From positions 1,199,338 through 1,263,337 of the forward strand of contig NZ_DF968183.1 in assembly GCF_001192835.1 (NCBI RefSeq): a stretch of DNA of 64,000 nt, in the 5' to 3' direction. The notes under the pieces are model-generated. The model was not told the DNA's origin. It did no database searches and saw only the letters and a list, made by a program, of their open reading frames with translations. Positions 56,493-64,000 of the stretch are shown piece after piece. Made by a program: the position numbers and the translations under genes. Source of the DNA: Lentimicrobium saccharophilum. Its GTDB lineage: Bacteria > Bacteroidota > Bacteroidia > Bacteroidales > Lentimicrobiaceae. How positions within the stretch are numbered: position 1 is the first letter of the stretch; the number at the start of each line of letters is the position of its first letter.

Positions 56493-57992
56493 ATGAATAC
56501 TTTTGCCATCAGTTCACAGAAGCTGAACCTGGAAACCATTGAACAGATTCTTCAGAACAACACGAAACTCATCCTTTCGGAGGAAGCGAAAACGAAAATT
56601 CAGCACTGCCGAGATTATCTCGACAGCAAGCTCGAAAACCACAGCGATCCTATTTACGGCATCACCACGGGTTTCGGATCATTGTGCAATATTCAGATTT
56701 CAGCCAGGGACCTCAGCAAACTACAGGAAAACCTGGTGATGTCGCATGCCTGCGGCACCGGCAATGTAGTATCAGATGATATTGTCAGGCTGATGCTGAT
56801 GCTCAAAGCCCACGCACTTTCGTCGGGCAACTCGGGTGTGCAGGTGCAAACAGTGGAGCGTTTGCTCGATTTTTACAATAATGATGTTCTCCCGGTCGTC
56901 TATGAACAGGGGTCACTCGGCGCCTCAGGCGATCTGGCCCCGCTGGCTCATCTCTGCCTGCCGTTGCTGGGCATGGGTGAAGTATCGGTTAAGGGGAAAG
57001 TACTTCCGGCCAAAAAAGTCCTGAAACAATTTGGCTGGGAGCCTTTACCGCTGCAGTCGAAAGAGGGCCTGGCCCTGCTCAACGGCACACAGTTTATGGG
57101 AGCCCACGCCATTTATATCCTGCTGAAAGCCAAAAAACTCTCTTTGTTCGCCGATATCACAGGAGCCATTTCTCTGGAAGCCTATAATGGCCGGCCGGAT
57201 CCTTTCATGGAGCAGCTGCACACCATCCGGCCGCATCAGGGCCAGATTGAAACAGCCCGTAATTTCAGGAATATCCTGAACGGCAGCCTTCTGATCAGCC
57301 AGCCCGGGAAAAAAGTACAGGACCCGTATTCGTTCCGCTGTATTCCCCAGGTGCATGGTGCCGTTAAAGACACCGTCAGATATGCTGAAAGTGTCGTCCT
57401 TACCGAGATCAACGCGGTAACCGACAATCCCACCATCTTCCCCGACGAAGACCTGGTACTTTCAGGCGGAAACTTTCACGGTGAACCCATTGCCTTTGCC
57501 CTGGACTTCCTCTCCATCGCCCTCGCCGAGCTTGGCAACATCGCCGAAAGAAGGGTTTACCGGCTGATTGCCGGTCAACGCGGGTTGCCTGAGTTCCTGG
57601 TGGCAAAGCCCGGCCTGAACTCCGGCTTTATGATCCCCCAGTACACCGCTGCCAGCATCGTCAGTCAGAACAAGCAACTGGCAACGCCATGCTCGGTCGA
57701 CTCGATCACTTCATCCAATGAACAGGAAGACCATGTGAGCATGGGCGCCAATGCCGCCACCAAAACCCTGAGGGTAGTGAATAACCTCGAAAAGTTGCTG
57801 GCCATCGAACTCTTTGCGGCATCGCAGGCCCTCGAATTCAGGGATGCCACCGCCACCTCCCCTTTCCTGAATGCATTTATTTCGGAATACAGAAGTGCAG
57901 TTCCCTTTATTAAAGACGATACCATCATGTACACCGAAATTCAGAAATCAATAGACTTCCTGAAAAATGTGCGCATTGATTTTCCGGCATGA
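56493..57992 (+). CDS. hutH: Histidine ammonia-lyase (histidase type)
   Basis: Deaminates histidine to urocanate using the self-made MIO cofactor. 499 residues. The MIO triad is Ala144-Ser145-Gly146 in GSLGASGDLAP; the catalytic Tyr55 lies in YGITTGFGSL; the specificity pair is Ser84-His85 (VMSHACGTG), the histidase pattern; and NEQEDHVSMG is the typical active-site Glu region. The other hut genes (urocanase, imidazolonepropionase) are not in the window. A terminator separates it from the second lyase. Confidence 0.9.
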   Translation: MNTFAISSQKLNLETIEQILQNNTKLILSEEAKTKIQHCRDYLDSKLENHSDPIYGITTGFGSLCNIQISARDLSKLQENLVMSHACGTGNVVSDDIVRLMLMLKAHALSSGNSGVQVQTVERLLDFYNNDVLPVVYEQGSLGASGDLAPLAHLCLPLLGMGEVSVKGKVLPAKKVLKQFGWEPLPLQSKEGLALLNGTQFMGAHAIYILLKAKKLSLFADITGAISLEAYNGRPDPFMEQLHTIRPHQGQIETARNFRNILNGSLLISQPGKKVQDPYSFRCIPQVHGAVKDTVRYAESVVLTEINAVTDNPTIFPDEDLVLSGGNFHGEPIAFALDFLSIALAELGNIAERRVYRLIAGQRGLPEFLVAKPGLNSGFMIPQYTAASIVSQNKQLATPCSVDSITSSNEQEDHVSMGANAATKTLRVVNNLEKLLAIELFAASQALEFRDATATSPFLNAFISEYRSAVPFIKDDTIMYTEIQKSIDFLKNVRIDFPA

Positions 57993-58012
57993 TGCCGGAA
58001 TTAAATAACCTG

Positions 58013-58049
58013 AAAATCCGGAATTAAAAATTATTCCGGATTTTTTTTT
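58013..58049 (+). terminator. Intrinsic terminator after hutH
   Basis: AAATCCGGAAT (58014-58024) pairs with ATTCCGGATTT (58033-58043), loop 8 nt, followed by a T-run to 58049. Confidence 0.85.
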
Positions 58050-58105
58050 GCAGAATCCGTCCTTTTGCATTCCTTTGATGAAACAAACTAACTCCCGGAG
58101 GTATC

Positions 58106-59632
58106 ATGACACTTATTATCAAAGGCAGCGGACTGACCATTGAGGATGTGGTTGACGTCGCACGGCACGGAAAACAGGTTGATCTGCATCCCGAAGCCAT
58201 TCAGCGCATACAGGCATGCAGGGCCATGCTGGAGAAAAAAATTGTTGCCGGTGAAATTATGTACGGCGTGAATACCGGTATTGGCGAGTTTTCGGAAGTA
58301 GTTCTCAATGATGACCAGGTAAAGGAGTTTCAGAAGTACCTGATATACAACCATGCCGCGGGCATCGGCGAAGCCATGCCTGCCGAGCATGTGCGGGGGG
58401 CCATGCTGGGCCGCATCAATGTGCATGCCCACGGAAATTCAGGTGTAAGGCCCGAAATCACCATGACACTGGTGGAAATGCTGAACAAAGGCGTTACCCC
58501 TTATGTATGCCAGAAAGGATCGGTCGGAGCCAGCGGTGACCTGGCGCCCATGTCGCAGATCGCCCTGCTGATGATGGGTGAAGGGAAGGCATTTTACAAA
58601 GGAAAACTGCTGGATGGAAAGGAAGCCATGGAAAAGGCCGGCATCCCCATCCCGGGGCTGAAAGCCCGTGACGGACTGGCCACCATCAACGGGAGCAATG
58701 TGCTCACCGCCATGAGTGCCATTTTTCTTTACGATGCCAATAACTGGCTGAAGCAGGCCGAAATCGCTGCTGCCTTGTCATTGGAGGCGCTTAAAGCAAA
58801 TATGAAACCCTACAATGCCCTGCTGCATGAAGTCCGGGGATTCAAGGGGGCCGTAAGAAGTGCAAACGCCATCCGCCGGTTGGTTGAAGGCGGCGATCTC
58901 GCAGAAAACCGCATCAAATGCAAGGTTCAGGATGCATACTCCATGCGTTCCACACCACAGGTGATCGGCGCTGCCCACGATGCCATCGCCTGGGCGAAAT
59001 CGCAGGTTGAAATTGAACTGAACGGCGTCGGCGACAATCCTATCTTTTTCCCCGACCAGAACCTGCAACTCTCCGGCGCCAACTTCCAGGGAACCCCGGT
59101 GGCCGTGCCCATGGATATGGCCGGATCGGTAATTACCATGGTAAGCGTAATGTCAGAACGCAGGATGAACCGCCTCAATAACCCGGCGCTCAGCGTGGGA
59201 TTACCGGCATTCCTCACCAAAGGCGCAGGCATGTTTTCGGGCCTGATGCTCAGTCAGTATACCGCCGATATGCAGATCGTAGAACAACGCATCCTGAGTA
59301 TGCCCGCCTCCATTCAATCCATTCCAGCGGCTGCCGATCAGGAAGACTTTGTATCCATGGGCATGAACACTGCCCTTAAGAACAACATGATCCTTGACAA
59401 TGCCTATGGCATCCTCGGCATTGAATTTATGGCAGCAGCGCAGGCGCTCGATTTCAGGGAATATGCCTTCGGCAGGGGCGTTACCAAAGCCAAAGAAGTA
59501 ATCCGCCGTCATGTTGAATTTCTCGATATCGACCGCCCGCTCTATAACGATCACAACAAGATGAAAGAGCTGGTGAAATCCTGTGAAATCCTCAACGAGG
59601 TGGAAGCAGTTGTCGGTAAACTTGATGGCTGA
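58106..59632 (+). CDS. Second MIO-type aromatic amino acid ammonia-lyase
   Basis: A 508-residue relative of histidase but clearly a different subgroup. The MIO triad is Ala142-Ser143-Gly144 in GSVGASGDLAP, and Tyr53 lies in YGVNTGIGEF. The selectivity pair is Asn82-His83 (YNHAAGIG) where the first lyase has Ser-His, and the Glu region reads DQEDFVSMG instead of EQEDHVSMG. Both changes lie in the substrate pocket, so the substrate may differ from histidine. GGAGG lies 6 bp before the ATG, a strong ribosome-binding site that is unusual in this window. A terminator lies between it and hutH. Confidence 0.85.
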   Translation: MTLIIKGSGLTIEDVVDVARHGKQVDLHPEAIQRIQACRAMLEKKIVAGEIMYGVNTGIGEFSEVVLNDDQVKEFQKYLIYNHAAGIGEAMPAEHVRGAMLGRINVHAHGNSGVRPEITMTLVEMLNKGVTPYVCQKGSVGASGDLAPMSQIALLMMGEGKAFYKGKLLDGKEAMEKAGIPIPGLKARDGLATINGSNVLTAMSAIFLYDANNWLKQAEIAAALSLEALKANMKPYNALLHEVRGFKGAVRSANAIRRLVEGGDLAENRIKCKVQDAYSMRSTPQVIGAAHDAIAWAKSQVEIELNGVGDNPIFFPDQNLQLSGANFQGTPVAVPMDMAGSVITMVSVMSERRMNRLNNPALSVGLPAFLTKGAGMFSGLMLSQYTADMQIVEQRILSMPASIQSIPAAADQEDFVSMGMNTALKNNMILDNAYGILGIEFMAAAQALDFREYAFGRGVTKAKEVIRRHVEFLDIDRPLYNDHNKMKELVKSCEILNEVEAVVGKLDG

Positions 59633-59857
59633 CCCGGCGTTTCCCGTTAAATGTAACCGGTTATCCGGATTGCTTGATAAATCAGGAAATGGCTGCCTTA
59701 ACATCGCTTTGCAGCGCGCTGCAGTTTCATGACGCTTAATATCTGTGTACCCTGCCATTGTCAAAGAATCACAAAAAAATAAAGTAAAACAAGGTCAGAA
59801 AGTTTTGACTGTCCCTAAGATAACATCTTTCTGAAAACTAAAAAGGTCATCATCTCT

Positions 59858-60304
59858 ATGACGGAACAAACGCCTGAAGACAATAAACGACAATTTTATA
59901 CCGGGAAACGCCCGCCAACACTCACCTTGCTTTGCATTCTATCCTTTATCGGGGGAGGGGGTACGGCCCTTTCGTCGCTGTTTGTGGTGATGGCTTACGA
60001 CATTATCCCCCTGGCGCTAAAGCAGATGCCCGTGCCTGAAGCTGAATCCATGCTTGAGCTCGTGCAGTCGGCGGGGAAAAACTTCTTTGTGGTTACAGGA
60101 TTGCTGAACCTGCTTTCACTTACCGGAGCCATCCTGATGTGGAAGCTCCGGAAAACAGGGTTTCATTTTTACACAATTGCCCAACTGCTGTTGCTTGCCG
60201 CTCCGCTGCTGATGATAGCAGGATATCAGATTCCGTTTACAACATTCCTTCTGACGGGAACTTTTATCCTTGGATATGGCCTGAATTTAAGGTTTATGAG
60301 ATAA
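59858..60304 (+). CDS. Small membrane protein, paralogue of the next gene
   Basis: A 148-residue protein with a polar N-terminus and about four membrane segments. The C-terminal part, GAILMWKLRKTGFHFYTIAQ then GTFILGYGLNLRFMR, is shared with the neighbouring gene at 60438. The family appears in Bacteroidota but has no assigned function that I know. The start is the ATG at 59858. Confidence 0.7.
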   Translation: MTEQTPEDNKRQFYTGKRPPTLTLLCILSFIGGGGTALSSLFVVMAYDIIPLALKQMPVPEAESMLELVQSAGKNFFVVTGLLNLLSLTGAILMWKLRKTGFHFYTIAQLLLLAAPLLMIAGYQIPFTTFLLTGTFILGYGLNLRFMR

Positions 60305-60360
60305 GTACCTGTTTAAAACCCACTGTTTATAAACAATTTTAACTTTTTTTCAACTACCTG

Positions 60361-60392
60361 TTGACATTCCGGAGTAATATTCCTTACATTAG
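60361..60392 (+). promoter_or_regulatory. Possible promoter of the second small membrane protein
   Basis: TTG (60361-60363), 21 bp, then TACATTAG (60385-60392), one mismatch to TAnnTTTG. It would start about 40 nt before the TTG start codon at 60438. Confidence 0.4.
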
Positions 60393-60437
60393 CCATGCCG
60401 TTTCAAACGGTAAAACAGGTTTTTAAATGAATATACG

Positions 60438-60845
60438 TTGAGCGACAACCATATTCTACCTAAACATTCCAACAATAACACCCTCTTTTTAAGGGCGCTA
60501 TGCATTTTTTCGCTGATTATTACAGGTTTCTGGGTCATTATTTACATTGCCTGTTCACTTGGTTTTAACCTTATTGCATCATCTCAGGAATTCTCCAACG
60601 CTCACCTGTTCTCCGGTTTCTCTGCCCTCCCTATGATCGGCTTCAGTCTGCTCGCGCTTACCGGAATTATCCTGATGTGGAAACTAAAGAAGCACGGTTT
60701 CTATCTCTATTTCGCTGCTCAATTCCTGCTCTTCAACTACCCCCTGCTCGTTTTCGGAACCGAACATTTTGATTTGAACGAATTGTTCTTTTCCTCTGTC
60801 TTTATCCTGCTTTTCGGGATAAACCTGAGATACATGAAAAATTAG
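60438..60845 (+). CDS. Small membrane protein, paralogue of the preceding gene
   Basis: A 135-residue protein with four hydrophobic segments that appears to start with TTG (no in-frame ATG lies near the N-terminus). It shares GIILMWKLKKHGFYLYFAAQ and VFILLFGINLRYMKN with the gene at 59858; the N-terminal halves are diverged. This is a tandem duplication or an old paralogue pair. No function known. Confidence 0.65.
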   Translation: MSDNHILPKHSNNNTLFLRALCIFSLIITGFWVIIYIACSLGFNLIASSQEFSNAHLFSGFSALPMIGFSLLALTGIILMWKLKKHGFYLYFAAQFLLFNYPLLVFGTEHFDLNELFFSSVFILLFGINLRYMKN

Positions 60846-61187
60846 TTTCGGAATAAACCGGAAATACTTTCGTGCTGGTGGAATTCCAACTCCGGAACTG
60901 ATGGAATACTTGTAAATCAATGTTACCAATCTAGATATCAATTATTTGGGTCACCAATATAATTTATAAATTGGTCAAAGCATTGATTGTTGCTGATGTT
61001 TCGGAAGAAAAAACAATGATTCAACATTAATTATTTGTTAATTTTGTTGTATCAGGTACCGGAATTTATTATAAATTGCACCAACTAATGAAAAACTAAC
61101 CTAAAAAGGAGGTCCTCTGAGAGAAGTAACACCTTAAAACCAACCAACACCAGTCACGAAATTTTACCTAAACAATTATTGTTTAAC
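60846..61187. other. Leader/promoter region of the interrupted SusC gene
   Basis: About 340 bp without a gene. It holds a -7 element at 61039-61046 and, further on, AAGGAGGTCCTCTGAGAG, which could form a small hairpin. I read it as the original upstream region of the SusC gene, now split from it by the insertion sequence. Confidence 0.5.
61039..61046 (+). promoter_or_regulatory. -7 element, probably of the SusC-type gene
   Basis: TAATTTTG matches TAnnTTTG; the -33 is weak. Without the insertion it would lie about 165 bp before the SusC ATG, a usual leader length for such genes. Confidence 0.45.
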
Positions 61188-61196
61188 ATTTTACTC
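61188..61196 (+). repeat. Left target-site duplication of the IS4 element
   Basis: ATTTTACTC, repeated at 62514-62522 directly outside the other terminal repeat. Confidence 0.85.
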
Positions 61197-61292
61197 CATT
61201 ACTGTCCCATTAAAATATTAAAAAGTTCTTTGAAATATTTGAAATTTAGTTAGTTACATGCGTTTTTCGATTAAACGGATTTCAATTTGCAC

Positions 61293-61321
61293 ATTTGCAA
61301 TTCTTAGAAAAAATTGCAAAT
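61293..61321 (+). repeat. Inverted repeat covering the transposase start
   Basis: ATTTGCAATT (61293-61302) and AATTGCAAAT (61312-61321) are perfect 10-bp arms with a 9-nt loop. The right arm includes the first two bases of the ATG at 61320. In mRNA this hairpin would hide the start codon. Confidence 0.75.
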
Positions 61322-62483
61322 GCATAAGGATAAATACGTTTTCGCCCAGCTAACATCTTTCTTGGATAGGAATAAGTTCAACTATATTGTCCGCAAATAT
61401 GACGGGGACAGATATGTTAAACACTTCACTTGTTGGAACCAACTTCTTTCCCTGATGTTCGGACAATTGTCAAACCGTGAAAGTCTCAGGGATTTGGTTG
61501 TCGCGCTTGACGCCCATCACTCCAAAGCTTATCATTTGGGTTTGGGCAAGAACGTATCAAAATCATCTCTGGCCAGAGCCAATCAAGACAGGGACTACCG
61601 CATCTTTGAAGAGGACGCTTATTATCTGGTAAACGAGGCCAGACATAAACGGGCTTCTGACATCTTCAAACTTGGGGGCAATGTCTACGCTTTTGATTCA
61701 ACGACGGTTGACTTGTGCCTTTCCGTGTTCTGGTGGGCAAAGTTTCGCAAGAAAAAAGGCGGGATCAAAGTGCATACATTATATGATGTGGAGACAAAGA
61801 TACCGGCGTTTTTCCATATCACCGAAGCTTCGGCGCACGACTCTACCGCGATGAAAGAAATCCCCTATGAACCAGGATCATATTACATATTTGACCGTGC
61901 GTACAACCACTTCAAGATGTTGTACAAGATTCATCGGATAGAAGCTTTCTTCGTTGTCAGGGCAAAGAATAACCTCCAATACAAGACAATCAAATGGAAA
62001 AGAAGGTTGCCCAAGAACGTGCTTTCAGATTTAACTGTTGAATTGACGGGGTTTTATCCCAAACAATATTATCCAGAGCAACTTCGATTGGTCAAATATT
62101 GGGATGAAGAACAAAAACGCGAGCTGGTATTCTTGACCAACGCCACGCACGTTTCAGCGCTTCAAGTCGCCGAACTTTACAAGAACCGCTGGCAAGTCGA
62201 GCTTTTCTTCAAATGGCTGAAGCAACACCTGAAAATCAAGAAATTTTGGGGAACTACAGCAAATGCAGTTCGGATCCAAATCTACGTCGCTATGTGCACG
62301 TACTGCCTAGTAGCGATCGTCCAAAAAGACATGCGACTCGACAGAAGTACATACGAGGTCTTGCAGATCTTGGGCATATCATTAACAGATAAAACCAATC
62401 TTCTGGATCTGTTCGATAGAACTAAATTTCAAAATGACAAAGAACGTTTTAGGCTTAATGAGCCAAATTTGTTTAATTTTTAA
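61320..62483 (+). CDS. IS4-family transposase with DUF4372 N-terminus
   Basis: A 387-residue DDE transposase starting at the ATG at 61320 (a TTG two codons upstream is also possible). The N-terminal ~70 residues, DKYVFAQLTSFLDRNKFNYI to LSNRESLRDLVV, are the DUF4372 DNA-binding region; the catalytic core has Asp in VYAFDSTTVDL, Asp in YIFDRAYNHF and the exact YKNRWQVELFFKWLK, the Y(2)R(3)E(6)K signature of IS4 relatives. The frame is uninterrupted. Confidence 0.95.
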   Translation: MHKDKYVFAQLTSFLDRNKFNYIVRKYDGDRYVKHFTCWNQLLSLMFGQLSNRESLRDLVVALDAHHSKAYHLGLGKNVSKSSLARANQDRDYRIFEEDAYYLVNEARHKRASDIFKLGGNVYAFDSTTVDLCLSVFWWAKFRKKKGGIKVHTLYDVETKIPAFFHITEASAHDSTAMKEIPYEPGSYYIFDRAYNHFKMLYKIHRIEAFFVVRAKNNLQYKTIKWKRRLPKNVLSDLTVELTGFYPKQYYPEQLRLVKYWDEEQKRELVFLTNATHVSALQVAELYKNRWQVELFFKWLKQHLKIKKFWGTTANAVRIQIYVAMCTYCLVAIVQKDMRLDRSTYEVLQILGISLTDKTNLLDLFDRTKFQNDKERFRLNEPNLFNF

Positions 62484-62487
62484 TAAC

Positions 62488-62506
62488 GTCCCAGTTTTAA
62501 TGGGAC
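62488..62506 (+). other. Hairpin at the right end of the IS
   Basis: GTCCCA (62488-62493) and TGGGAC (62501-62506) form a 6-bp stem with loop GTTTTAA, 5 bp after the transposase stop. It overlaps the right terminal repeat and could hinder read-through towards the SusC gene, though no T-run follows. Confidence 0.5.
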
Positions 62507-62513
62507 ACTAGTG

Positions 62514-62522
62514 ATTTTACTC
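62514..62522 (+). repeat. Right target-site duplication of the IS4 element
   Basis: ATTTTACTC, identical to 61188-61196. It ends 16 bp before the ATG of the SusC-type gene. Confidence 0.85.
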
Positions 62523-62538
62523 ATCAAAAACACACACT

Positions 62539-64000
62539 ATGAGAAAATTTGCATTGATGCTTGCACTTTTGATTTTCGCCGGAGTGCAGGTAGTTCTGGC
62601 ACAAACCACCGTTACAGGTACGGTTTCCAGTTCAGAGGATGGCAAAGGCATTCCCGGAGCTACTGTACTTGTAAAAGGAACAACTGTTGGTCTCACCACC
62701 GACATGAGTGGGAAGTACTCCATCAACGTTCCCGCCAGCGGACGTATCCTTCAGTTTTCGTTTGTGGGAATGAAAACCAAAGAGGTAACCATTGGCAATC
62801 AGACAGTAATCAATGTAGTCCTTGATCCGGATATTATGGATATCGAAGGAGTTGTTGTTACTGCGCTGGGTATCAGCCGGGAGAAAAAATCTCTGGGTTA
62901 TGCCGTACAGGATGTAGGCGCTGAAGACCTTACCCGCACAGGCAACAACAGTTTGCTTGGCGCACTGCAGGGAAAAGTAGCCGGTGTCGAAATCAAGCCT
63001 TCGAGCGGTATGCCCGGCGCCTCTTCACAGTTTCAGATCAGGGGTGCCCGTTCATTTACCGGAAACAACACACCTTTGTATGTTGTTGATGGAATGCCTA
63101 TTTCATCAACCCCTGCTTATTCGACAGGAAACAGTGTTACCGGCGCAGACATTTCAAACCGTGCCATTGACATCAACCCCGCCGATATCGAGAGTATCGA
63201 AGTCCTCAAAGGACAGGCTGCAGGTGCTTTGTATGGCATCCGTGCTTCCAACGGTGTAATCATTATCACCACCAAAAGCGGTAAAAACAATAAGGTTGGC
63301 CGTCCGGTAGTTAACTTCAGTCATACCAGCAGTTTCGATCAGGTTTCAAGAACACCTGATTACCAGACCACCTATGCACAGGGTACCGGTGGAAACTATG
63401 TTCCGACCTCTTCTATGTCGTGGGGTCCGAAAATCAACGATCTGCCGAATGATCCCGTTCGCGGAGGAAATGTTGTTAATGACCTCACCAATGAATGGGG
63501 ATTGCAGGAAGGTAAATTCTATGTGCCCCAGCTTGATCAGGCAGGCCTTAATCCATGGGTTACTCCTCAGGTGTTTAACAACTGGGACGATTACTTCCAG
63601 ACAGGTTATACCATGGCCAATAACATCAGTATTTCCCAGGCTACCAATGAAGGTAACTTTTCTCTCGGTTTCAGCAATACCGAACAAACCGGTATCGCAT
63701 TAAATACCGGCATGACCCGTTACAATGTAAGGGCAAATGCCGAAAGAAACCTCAACAAGAATTTCACTACAGGATTTTCAGCCAATTATTCAACAGTAAC
63801 GATTGACAAGTTATCAGGTGCCAATGACGGTTCATTGGCCGGGGTGCTTGCAGCACCTTCAAGCTATAACCTGAAAGGTTATCCTTACCACAGGCCAGGC
63901 GAACCAACCCGTCAGATATATTATCGTGGCGGAAGTTTTGACAATGCTTACTGGGTTGAACACAACAACACCTTCAATGAAAACACCAACCGTTTCTTCG
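62539..64000 (+). CDS. SusC/RagA-type TonB-linked outer-membrane protein, 3' end missing
   Basis: The first 487 residues of a nutrient-uptake receptor that continues beyond the window. Signal peptide MRKFALMLALLIFAGVQVVL (cleaved near AQ); a carboxypeptidase-regulatory-like domain (about 23-95, GKGIPGATVLVKGTTVGLTT); then the SusC plug with GKVAGVEIKPSSGMPGASSQ, FQIRGARSF, PLYVVDGMPI and the DIESIEVLKGQAAGALYGIR block. SNGVIIITTKSGK ends the plug and the barrel follows. A SusD lipoprotein should follow outside the window. The IS4 element stands directly upstream, separating the start codon from its probable promoter. Confidence 0.93.
   Translation, partial: MRKFALMLALLIFAGVQVVLAQTTVTGTVSSSEDGKGIPGATVLVKGTTVGLTTDMSGKYSINVPASGRILQFSFVGMKTKEVTIGNQTVINVVLDPDIMDIEGVVVTALGISREKKSLGYAVQDVGAEDLTRTGNNSLLGALQGKVAGVEIKPSSGMPGASSQFQIRGARSFTGNNTPLYVVDGMPISSTPAYSTGNSVTGADISNRAIDINPADIESIEVLKGQAAGALYGIRASNGVIIITTKSGKNNKVGRPVVNFSHTSSFDQVSRTPDYQTTYAQGTGGNYVPTSSMSWGPKINDLPNDPVRGGNVVNDLTNEWGLQEGKFYVPQLDQAGLNPWVTPQVFNNWDDYFQTGYTMANNISISQATNEGNFSLGFSNTEQTGIALNTGMTRYNVRANAERNLNKNFTTGFSANYSTVTIDKLSGANDGSLAGVLAAPSSYNLKGYPYHRPGEPTRQIYYRGGSFDNAYWVEHNNTFNENTNRFF

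Larger units (their letters stand above)
61197..62513 (+). mobile_element. IS4-family insertion sequence, complete
   Basis: A 1317-bp element. The left end CATTACTGTCCCATTAAAA (61197-61215) and the reverse complement of the right end (62495-62513, CACTAGTGTCCCATTAAAA) match at 17 of 19 positions, with 13 identical in a row. The 9-bp direct repeat ATTTTACTC flanks both ends, so insertion was recent enough to leave it intact. One transposase gene fills it. The transposase has intact DDE and Y(2)R(3)E(6)K motifs, so the element may be active. Confidence 0.92.

Noticed and set aside
62539-63300. IS insertion truncating the SusC protein itself
   Set aside because: The insertion lies upstream of the ATG; the signal peptide and plug are intact, so only expression should be affected.

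Overview
The window looks like chromosomal DNA of a Bacteroidota organism, probably an environmental member of the Bacteroidales or a relative. Four things point there: a SusC/RagA-type TonB receptor plus two other TonB receptors with carboxypeptidase-regulatory-like N-termini; a protein ending in a type IX secretion (Por) sorting domain; Bacteroidota-specific families (DUF4340, DUF2723/GT117); and many upstream regions carrying the Bacteroidota -7 element TAnnTTTG, some with a -33 TTG/TTTG at 19-21 bp, while strong Shine-Dalgarno sequences are rare. Most of the window is housekeeping sequence in short operons on both strands.

Layout. 1-5.0 kb: the end of a DUF4340 protein, a nucleotide-sugar epimerase, YjbQ, and an icd-gltA operon (first TCA-cycle steps) with a near-consensus promoter. 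5.1-14.2 kb: DCC-family protein, TonB receptor, dtd, rsgA, a PrsW-like membrane protein, dprA, a glycosyltransferase and lgt. 14.4-17.5 kb: a large GT117/DUF2723 membrane protein. 17.9-23.1 kb: tRNA-Gln(UUG), a terminator, then the conserved rimP-nusA-infB operon. 23.3-28.7 kb: two Fe/Mn superoxide dismutases in tandem (one exported, one cytosolic), a TonB receptor translationally coupled to a small surface-type protein, and rpmB. 29.0-33.2 kb: a divergent pair, a very large receiver/ATP-grasp (PEP-synthase-like) fusion and a NarL-type regulator that lacks the phospho-acceptor aspartate. 33.5-40.9 kb: gdhA, an AcpH-like protein, a gene-poor stretch with degraded repeats, iorA-iorB with a short alpha subunit, and a secreted Asp-box protein with a type IX signal.

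40.9-41.5 kb holds a tandem array of a 141-bp unit, each copy carrying a 13-bp-stem palindrome. 41.6-48.7 kb is an envelope region: M23 peptidase, GNAT-like protein, LptF/G-type permease and two glycosyltransferases. 48.8-56.4 kb: TPR histidine kinase, ABC-F ATPase (EttA type), a SatD-like/DUF3307/WbuC cluster with three 29-bp-spaced repeats inside it, and hisS. 56.5-59.6 kb: two different MIO-type ammonia-lyases in tandem. 59.9-60.8 kb: two paralogous small membrane proteins.

61.2-62.5 kb is a complete IS4-family element with 19-bp terminal inverted repeats (17/19) and a 9-bp target duplication. It sits directly between a probable promoter/leader and the start codon of a SusC-type receptor gene that runs off the window end. 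I found no CRISPR array, prophage or recognisable defence system. The least explained items are the 141-bp array, the receiver/ATP-grasp fusion with its divergent aspartate-less regulator, the SatD/DUF3307 cluster with its repeats, and the insertion upstream of the SusC gene.
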